NCBI GenBank assembly: GCA_020201445.1
Contig: JAIVGU010000298.1
Coordinates: forward strand, 1 to 5,060
Reading direction: 5' to 3'
Length of the DNA stretch: 5,060 nucleotides
Source: Halobacteriales archaeon
GTDB taxonomy: Archaea; Thermoplasmatota; E2; JACPAO01; JAHFTW01
Shown here: positions 1 to 5,060 of the stretch, in pieces
Layout of the letters: each line of letters opens with the position of its first letter
How positions within the stretch are numbered: the stretch's first letter is position 1
The notes under the pieces: model-generated
Databases searched by the model: none
The model's input: only the letters and a program-made list of their open reading frames with translations
Told to the model about the DNA's origin: nothing
Position numbers and translations under genes: made by a program

Positions 1-276
1 CGCGTCACCCCGCTCGGCCTCGCCCCCGACGGCGCCCCCACCCGCACCGAGATGGAGCAGGTCAAGCGCGACCTCGCCGCGCAGGGCGAGCGGCAGGCGC
101 AGCAGGAGCAGAAGCAGCAGGCCGTCGTCGAGGAGACCACCAGCAGCTCCCCCAACGCGTGGCGCGCCCTCGACTGGTTCGTGGTCGGGCTCGCCGTCCT
201 CAACCTCGCCGGCCTGGTCGCCATCGCGCGGCGCGTCAACCAGTTGCGCGGCCCGCCCCGGAACCCGTTCAAGTGA
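1..276 (+). CDS. C-terminal part of a membrane-anchored protein (partial, 5' end outside window)
   Basis: The reading frame is open from base 1 to a TGA at 274-276, giving 91 visible residues. An ATG at 52 lies inside this frame, but coding continues upstream of it without a stop, so I read it as an internal Met of a larger protein. Visible order: a Pro/Gly/Thr-rich stretch (residues 1-17), a Gln/Glu/Lys-rich, probably helical or coiled-coil segment (about 18-45), a Ser/Thr linker (46-52), one hydrophobic membrane helix (about 57-76, WFVVGLAVLNLAGLVAI), and a basic tail ending RNPFK. The positive tail after the helix suggests it stays in the cytoplasm with the rest outside, as in C-terminally anchored surface proteins. 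That topology is inferred. The family cannot be named from this fragment. If translation really starts at 52 it would be a 74-residue single-pass protein. Confidence 0.6.
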   Translation, partial: RVTPLGLAPDGAPTRTEMEQVKRDLAAQGERQAQQEQKQQAVVEETTSSSPNAWRALDWFVVGLAVLNLAGLVAIARRVNQLRGPPRNPFK

Positions 277-292
277 AACGCCAAGGGCAATC

Positions 293-591
293 GTGGTGGG
301 CACCCAGTGGACGAGCCTCTTGGCAGCGATGTTCCTGGGGCTGGTGGCACCCGCCGCGAGCGCCGACGGTGACCAGGGAGACCAGGGCGAGGGCCACGCG
401 CGCCACTACAGCGACGGCAACGGCAACGACGCGTCCGCCAATGAGCACTGCGAAGATGCAGATGCCGAAGACGGAGCCGGCGGGACGGAGAGCGCCGGCC
501 TGCCGGTCGGCAACAACGTGAGCCCCCCGCCAGCCCCGTCGACGTCGGCAGCGGGAGCCCGCCCGAGCCTCGCGTCGAGCCTGGCGTGTGA
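293..591 (+). CDS. small acidic secreted protein, probably frameshifted near 523-528
   Basis: A GTG at 293 (alternative GTG at 296), 16 bases after the preceding stop and behind a weak AAGGG at 283-287, opens a frame with a clear signal peptide: a hydrophobic core, then a cleavage site after APAASA (about residue 24). The mature part is Asp/Glu/Gly/Asn-rich (DGDQGDQGEG..., EDADAEDGAGG) with one Cys. In the sequence as given, this frame continues to a TAA at 773-775, through a pyrimidine/T6 tract, the tRNA box A and half the tRNA, which is implausible. After the six-C run at 523-528 the neighbouring frame looks more protein-like (PVDVGSGSPPEPRVEPGV) and stops at TGA 589-591, just before the terminator-like tract. 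One missing C would join the two frames into about 99 residues. I give that end as the likely true one. Function unknown; no recognised domain. Confidence 0.45.
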
Positions 592-601
592 GGCCCACGC
601 C

Positions 602-644
602 ATCCCTCCTTCCCTTTCCCTTGCCCGCTGCACGCCGATTTTTT
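602..644 (+). terminator. pyrimidine-rich tract ending in T6
   Basis: A run of C and T with short T clusters (CCTCCTTCCCTTTCCCTTG) at about 604-622 is followed by TTTTTT at 639-644. Archaeal RNA polymerase terminates at T-rich stretches on the non-template strand, often without a hairpin. The tract starts about 11 bases after the TGA at 589-591, supporting that stop as the true end of the small secreted protein gene. Confidence 0.5.
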
Positions 645-706
645 CGCGACCGCGCGCCTTGCTCCGGCGACAGGGCAACCGCGGCGCGCCAGCCAGCCCG
701 GAGCCG

Positions 707-714
707 CTAAATAC
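707..714 (+). promoter_or_regulatory. box A (TATA-like) of the tRNA-Thr gene
   Basis: CTAAATAC is an AT island in GC-rich DNA, with its centre about 28 bases before the first base of the tRNA. That matches the distance expected for an archaeal TATA-binding-protein site with a leader of a few bases. Confidence 0.55.
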
Positions 715-738
715 GGGTCCAAAGTGGCCCAGCTCGCC

Positions 739-810
739 GCCGCTGTGGCTCAGGGGTAGAGCACCTCCTTGGTAAGGAGGTGGTCGCGTGTTCGAATCAC
801 GCCAGCGGCT
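739..810 (+). tRNA. tRNA-Thr, anticodon GGT
   Basis: The full cloverleaf can be read directly. The acceptor stem GCCGCTG (739-745) pairs with CAGCGGC (803-809). The D stem is GCTC/GAGC (748-751, 759-762) with loop AGGGGTA. The anticodon stem CCTCC/GGAGG (764-768, 776-780) closes the loop TTGGTAA, placing GGT at 771-773, which reads ACC and ACT (Thr). The variable loop has five bases (TGGTC). The T stem GCGTG/CACGC flanks TTCGAAT. All stems pair perfectly and there is no intron. The discriminator at 810 is T and no CCA is encoded. U73 is a known feature of many archaeal tRNA-Thr, which fits the other archaeal signs here. It is a single gene with its own box A upstream and a T-rich 3' flank. 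Confidence 0.97.
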
Positions 811-815
811 TTTCT
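810..815 (+). terminator. short T tract after tRNA-Thr
   Basis: TTTTCT directly follows the acceptor stem, including the discriminator T. It is a short T-rich stretch of the kind that ends archaeal tRNA transcripts. It is only four T in a row, so the call is tentative. Confidence 0.35.
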
Positions 816-940
816 CGGGGGCCAGTGGTTATAACCCGGCGCCTCGGTGAGACGCCTCCTCCCGCCAGGTGTTTCCTCCTGGAACGCCGAGGGTCGTCCC
901 AGCAGCCTCAAGGGGCAAGAGGCGGGGAAAAGACTCGCTC

Positions 941-948
941 TTTATCCT
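941..948 (+). promoter_or_regulatory. upstream box A candidate (TTTATCCT)
   Basis: TTTATCCT resembles archaeal box A. A start about 26 bases from its centre would lie near 970, giving a leader of about 36 bases. That leader would contain the ribosome-binding-like GAAGGA at 995-1000, five bases before the ATG at 1006. Confidence 0.4.
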
Positions 949-971
949 TTGCGCCAGCCATGTCCTCAAGA

Positions 972-979
972 TTTATCCT
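972..979 (+). promoter_or_regulatory. downstream box A candidate (TTTATCCT)
   Basis: An exact second copy of TTTATCCT, 31 bases after the first. Its centre is about 31 bases before the ATG at 1006, so a transcript from here would start near 1000 and be almost leaderless. Confidence 0.45.
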
Positions 980-994
980 GGAGAGGCACTTATC

Positions 995-1000
995 GAAGGA
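995..1000 (+). promoter_or_regulatory. ribosome-binding-like site GAAGGA
   Basis: GAAGGA lies five bases before the ATG at 1006. It supports that start over the in-frame GTG at 847. It would be usable only on a transcript from the upstream box A. Confidence 0.4.
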
Positions 1001-1005
1001 CTGCC

Positions 1006-1383
1006 ATGGTCGCCACCATCGACGACATCCTGGAAATCGTGCGCAACAACCCCTTCATCGATGGGGTCGGCTACTTCGTCGAGGTCACCACCGCGAAGCC
1101 GGTCCCGCCCGGGGGCGTCCGGAAGCTTGAGGACCGCATCAAGAAGGCGTTCTGCGACCACGCCCAGGTCACGATGGAGGGCGAGGATGTCCTCGGCCTG
1201 GACTTCCACGAGCACATCTTCACCCAGGGCGAGGGGTCGGAGGAGGACCTGGAGGCCCTCGCCGGCATCCTCCACCACGTCGAGACCACCTACGGCATCG
1301 ACCACCTCTGCATCGAGCTGCAGTTCGACCTCGGCAAGGCGCGCGCCAGCCAGAAGCAGGTCGACGAGCTGCTGAAGCCGTAG
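1006..1383 (+). CDS. 125-residue conserved-looking cytosolic protein of unknown function
   Basis: The ATG at 1006 was chosen because it follows GAAGGA by five bases and box A-like sites end just before it; the frame is open further upstream, but that part is low-complexity Arg/Ser/Pro. Codons use G/C at the third position throughout, and the frame ends at TAG 1381-1383. The protein has no signal peptide or membrane helix. It looks like a compact alpha/beta domain: an N-terminal helix (about 3-14), a beta-type segment (21-30), a helix (37-50), a segment with a His/Asp cluster (DFHEHIF, 66-72), an acidic helix (77-95, containing HH at 90-91) and a closing strand (HLCIELQFDLG). Two Cys (50, 102) and seven His could bind metal, but no known motif is recognisable. 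It appears monocistronic, with its own promoter and terminator-like tract. I do not recognise the family. Confidence 0.75.
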   Translation: MVATIDDILEIVRNNPFIDGVGYFVEVTTAKPVPPGGVRKLEDRIKKAFCDHAQVTMEGEDVLGLDFHEHIFTQGEGSEEDLEALAGILHHVETTYGIDHLCIELQFDLGKARASQKQVDELLKP

Positions 1384-1403
1384 CCAGGGACACCCCCGCA
1401 CCG

Positions 1404-1440
1404 CTCCCCTCGGCTCCCCTTTTCCTCCCCTCCGTCCTTT
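1404..1440 (+). terminator. pyrimidine-rich terminator-like tract
   Basis: From about 20 bases after the TAG at 1381-1383 the strand is almost pure C/T (CTCCCCTTTTCCTCCCCTCC at 1414-1433), ending in CCTTT at 1436-1440. It resembles the tract at 602-644 and probably ends the transcript of the 125-residue protein gene. Confidence 0.45.
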
Positions 1441-1474
1441 GCCCGACGGGACCGTCCCACCGCCATGCGGGAAG

Positions 1475-1482
1475 CCTTATCG
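1475..1482 (+). promoter_or_regulatory. box A of the 97-residue membrane protein gene
   Basis: CCTTATCG stands out from its GC-rich surroundings. The centre of TTAT is 26-27 bases before the ATG at 1505, exactly the archaeal box A to start-site distance. Transcription would begin at or next to the start codon, giving a leaderless mRNA. This agrees with the absence of a ribosome-binding site. Confidence 0.55.
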
Positions 1483-1504
1483 CCGACGGGGAGCATGCTC
1501 TTGC

Positions 1505-1798
1505 ATGGGCGACAAAGGGGACTCGAAGGCACTCGTCTACATCACCGTCGGCGCGCTCGCGGCCGTCGGCGCTGGCTACCTGGTCTGGCGGTACGGCCTC
1601 AGCGAGGAGAGCCGCCAGCGCACCCTCCAGGCGGTCAAGAACGCCAGCCGCAAGGCCACCGAGGCCGTGAAGAGCGTGGCCTCCACCGCCCGCGAGGGCA
1701 TGGACGAGGCGACCGGGCAGGCCCGCGACGGGGCCGCCCAGCTGCGCTCCGTGGCCACCCGCAAGGCCGGCGAGATGGGCCAGCGCATGCGCCCGTAA
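1505..1798 (+). CDS. 97-residue single-pass membrane protein with amphipathic helical tail
   Basis: The ATG at 1505 was preferred over upstream in-frame starts because the box A at 1475-1482 places the transcript start on it; the frame ends at TAA 1796-1798. After a short polar N-terminus (MGDKGDSK) comes one hydrophobic helix (about 9-30, rich in Ala, Gly and Val, ending LVWRYG). A long Lys/Arg/Glu/Ala-rich stretch (33-95) follows, in which Ala, Val and Met recur about every three to four residues, as in an amphipathic helix or coiled coil. No Pro occurs before the last residue. The layout resembles YtxH-like or apolipoprotein-like small membrane proteins, though only in general character. 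The helical tail is probably cytoplasmic because it is basic. Function unknown. The mutase gene starts 28 bases after its stop with no clear promoter of its own, so the two may share a transcript. Confidence 0.75.
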   Translation: MGDKGDSKALVYITVGALAAVGAGYLVWRYGLSEESRQRTLQAVKNASRKATEAVKSVASTAREGMDEATGQARDGAAQLRSVATRKAGEMGQRMRP

Positions 1799-1826
1799 GC
1801 CCGCTCCGGCTTCCGTCGGACACGCT

Positions 1827-3596
<1,770 letters not shown>

Positions 3597-4925
3597 GGAC
3601 CGCCCACGGGCGCCCGTCGCCGTCGACCTGGAGGTCCATGAAGTCGAAGACCTGCTGGCAGCGGCCGGGGCCGCACTGGCCGCGGATGAGGGGGTCGCTT
3701 GCGGGGTTGAGGCGCACGGTCACGATGTCGGGGTGCTCCGTGGAGGCGTTGCCAACGAGCGCGAGGTAGCCGTTCCAGGTCGCGTTGTCCTGCGGCTCCT
3801 CCCCCGCGAGCCCCGGGTAGCCGCCCGCCGCGCCGGTGGCGTAGTAGAAGACGGCCATGCGGTCGCCCGCCCCGCCCGCCGAGGCCGGCAGGTTGGCGGC
3901 GGTGAGGCCGGGCGGCAGCAGCGGGACGGCGGGGCCCCAGGTCTTCCCCTGGTCCTTGCTGGCGGCCATCTCGACGAGGCCCTCGCGGTCCACCCAGGTG
4001 TAGTAGACGGTGCCGTCCAGGCCGACCGCCACGGTGGGGTCGACGCTGGCGCCGATGGTGGAGATGCCGGAGACCTTGCCCACGCTCCAGGTCGCCATCG
4101 AGTCGTGCGAGACGGCCAGCAGGGGCGTGCCGCAACTGCCGTTGGGCAGGTAGAGCGTCCCGTCGCTGGCGGGCTTGATGTGCCCCACGAGGCCGCCGCA
4201 GGGCGACGTCCCGACCTCCTCCCCCGCTCCCTGCAGCGACGCCGCGTAGGGAGGCGTGGCGAGCTCGAACGTCGCGCCTCCGTCGAGGCTGCGGCCGCAC
4301 TGCACGTCCGCGACCTGGTTGCTGCACATGTAGACCACCTTCGGGTAGAGCGGCGAGACCGGGAGGGTGGTCGGCTTGCCGGTGGCGACCGTCGGGTGGT
4401 CGGACATCGGGAGCGGGCAGCCGGGCGTCGGCGGGCTCCACGTGTCGCCGCCGCTGTCGCTGCTTGAGACCTGGTCGCAGGCGACCAGCCCGACCTGGTC
4501 CATGTCGAAGAGGCGGCCGGTGTCGACGTCGAGGAACAGCAGGGGGTCGTTCGAGGTGGGGTGCGTCCGCTGCCCCGCCACCACGGGCGAGACGTCCTTC
4601 CAGGTGGCGCCGCCGTCGTCGCTGCGCAGGACGTTCGACTCTCCCGCCCCGCCGGTGGCGATGAAGATGCGCCCCTCCCGGGTGACGCCGAGGGTGGGCT
4701 CGCTCATGGCAGCGTGCGTGTCGAAGAGCGCGGGCACGACGCCCGAGGCGGCCTGCGGCGAGGCGAGGCCCGCGCCGTGCAGGATGGCCACGTCCTGCAA
4801 GGGGTCGCCCGCGGGGGGGCCGGGCGGCGCCTGCGCCGGAGCGGCCGGGTGGCTGGAGCAGCCGGCCAGGGCAAGGACGGCCAGGAGGGTCAGGGCCAGG
4901 CGCACGGGAGGACAACCGCGACCCC

Positions 4926-4933
4926 CTATTTTC
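4926..4933 (-). promoter_or_regulatory. box A of the lipoprotein gene
   Basis: On the minus strand this reads GAAAATAG, an AT-rich island whose centre is about 25 bases upstream of the GTG at 4905. Together with the lack of a ribosome-binding site, this predicts a leaderless transcript. The same island read on the plus strand (CTATTTTC) could also serve the divergent gene at 4976, giving a leader of about 20 bases. Confidence 0.45.
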
Positions 4934-4975
4934 CTTCAGTGGCCCATCCTCCCTCCGACCAAACGGCCAAAAGCC

Positions 4976-5060
4976 ATGCCCTGCGTCCGCCCCGGCATGG
5001 CCCGGCTGCGCTTCGACCCCACCCCCAACCCCAACGCGATGAAGGTCACGTCGGAGGGCA
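4976..5060 (+). CDS. start of an Nfu/NifU N-terminal-domain-like protein (partial, 3' end outside window)
   Basis: Two in-frame ATGs occur, at 4976 and 4997. Only 21-28 codons are inside the window. The sequence beginning at the second Met, MARLRFDPTPNPNAMKVT, carries the hallmark PTPNPNxxK motif found at the beginning of the Nfu/NifU N-terminal domain, which is associated with Fe-S cluster scaffold or carrier proteins. In that family the motif lies very close to the N-terminus, so the ATG at 4997 is the better start by family comparison. The seven extra residues from 4976 (MPCVRPG) look unlike the family. Whether the protein also has the C-terminal CxxC Nfu domain cannot be seen. The gene diverges from the lipoprotein gene across about 70-90 bases. 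No strong ribosome-binding site is visible before either ATG. Confidence 0.65.
   Translation, partial: MPCVRPGMARLRFDPTPNPNAMKVTSEG

Larger units (their letters stand above)
811..1005 (+). other. intergenic region, no convincing gene
   Basis: This 195-base stretch lies between tRNA-Thr and the 125-residue protein gene. Open frames cross it, one from a GTG at 847 in frame with the next gene. Their products are Arg/Pro/Ser-rich, and typical promoter elements lie inside, so I treat it as non-coding. It holds the perfect palindrome GGTTATAACC (827-836), then an imperfect GC hairpin (GGCG-CTC/GAG-CGCC, 838-856, with one C/A mismatch). A second small stem, CCAGG/CCTGG, lies near 866-883. Two copies of TTTATCCT sit near the downstream start. 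A short untranslated RNA starting near 857 is possible but unproven. Confidence 0.4.

Noticed and set aside
269..678. Minus-strand frames opposite the small secreted protein
   Set aside because: They are Arg/Val/Ala-rich with no start signals, consistent with antisense of GC-rich coding DNA.
601..738. Coding continuation of the small secreted protein to 775
   Set aside because: The frame crosses a pyrimidine/T6 terminator-like tract, the tRNA box A and the tRNA itself.
847..1005. N-terminal extension of the 125-residue protein from the GTG at 847
   Set aside because: The added residues are low-complexity Arg/Pro/Ser, and the promoter-like TTTATCCT repeats and GAAGGA lie inside this segment.

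Overview
The window is a very GC-rich piece of what looks like an archaeal chromosome. Four things point to archaea. AT-rich box A-like elements (TTTATCCT, CCTTATC, TAAATA, GAAAATAG) sit about 25-30 bases upstream of gene starts, and two of them predict leaderless transcripts. A tRNA-Thr carries a U discriminator base and no encoded CCA. Genes end in pyrimidine/T tracts rather than GC hairpins with U tails. The methylmalonyl-CoA mutase is the stand-alone catalytic subunit common in archaea, with no fused B12 domain. The proteins lack the extreme acidity of haloarchaea, so an uncultivated high-GC lineage such as a Thermoplasmatota relative is my best guess. That assignment is inference only.

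Layout from left to right. (1) 1-276: C-terminal end of a membrane-anchored protein that begins outside the window. (2) 293-591: a probable small acidic secreted protein whose frame appears broken at a six-C run, followed by a pyrimidine/T6 terminator region. (3) 739-810: tRNA-Thr(GGT) with its own box A. (4) 811-1005: no gene; holds a TTATAA palindrome, a GC hairpin and two copies of TTTATCCT. (5) 1006-1383: a 125-residue cytosolic protein I do not recognise, followed by a pyrimidine-rich tract. (6) 1505-1798: a 97-residue protein with one membrane helix and a long amphipathic tail. (7) 1827-3596: methylmalonyl-CoA mutase large subunit. (8) 3418-4905, minus strand: an exported lipoprotein with five Asp-box (BNR) repeats, sialidase/propeller-like. 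(9) From 4976: the first codons of a protein with an Nfu/NifU N-terminal-like motif, divergent from the lipoprotein.

The oddest place is the convergent junction near 3454-3462. The mutase matches its family up to ...ATLGE and then turns into the antisense of the lipoprotein gene. The lipoprotein in turn runs on into the antisense of the mutase. Neither gene has its expected 3' end, stop or terminator. This looks like a deletion/rearrangement or an assembly chimera joining two genes tail to tail.

The genes do not form one pathway. The mutase belongs to propionyl-CoA/succinyl-CoA metabolism, the Nfu-like protein to Fe-S biology, and several others are membrane or surface proteins. No mobile element, CRISPR array or defence system is visible.
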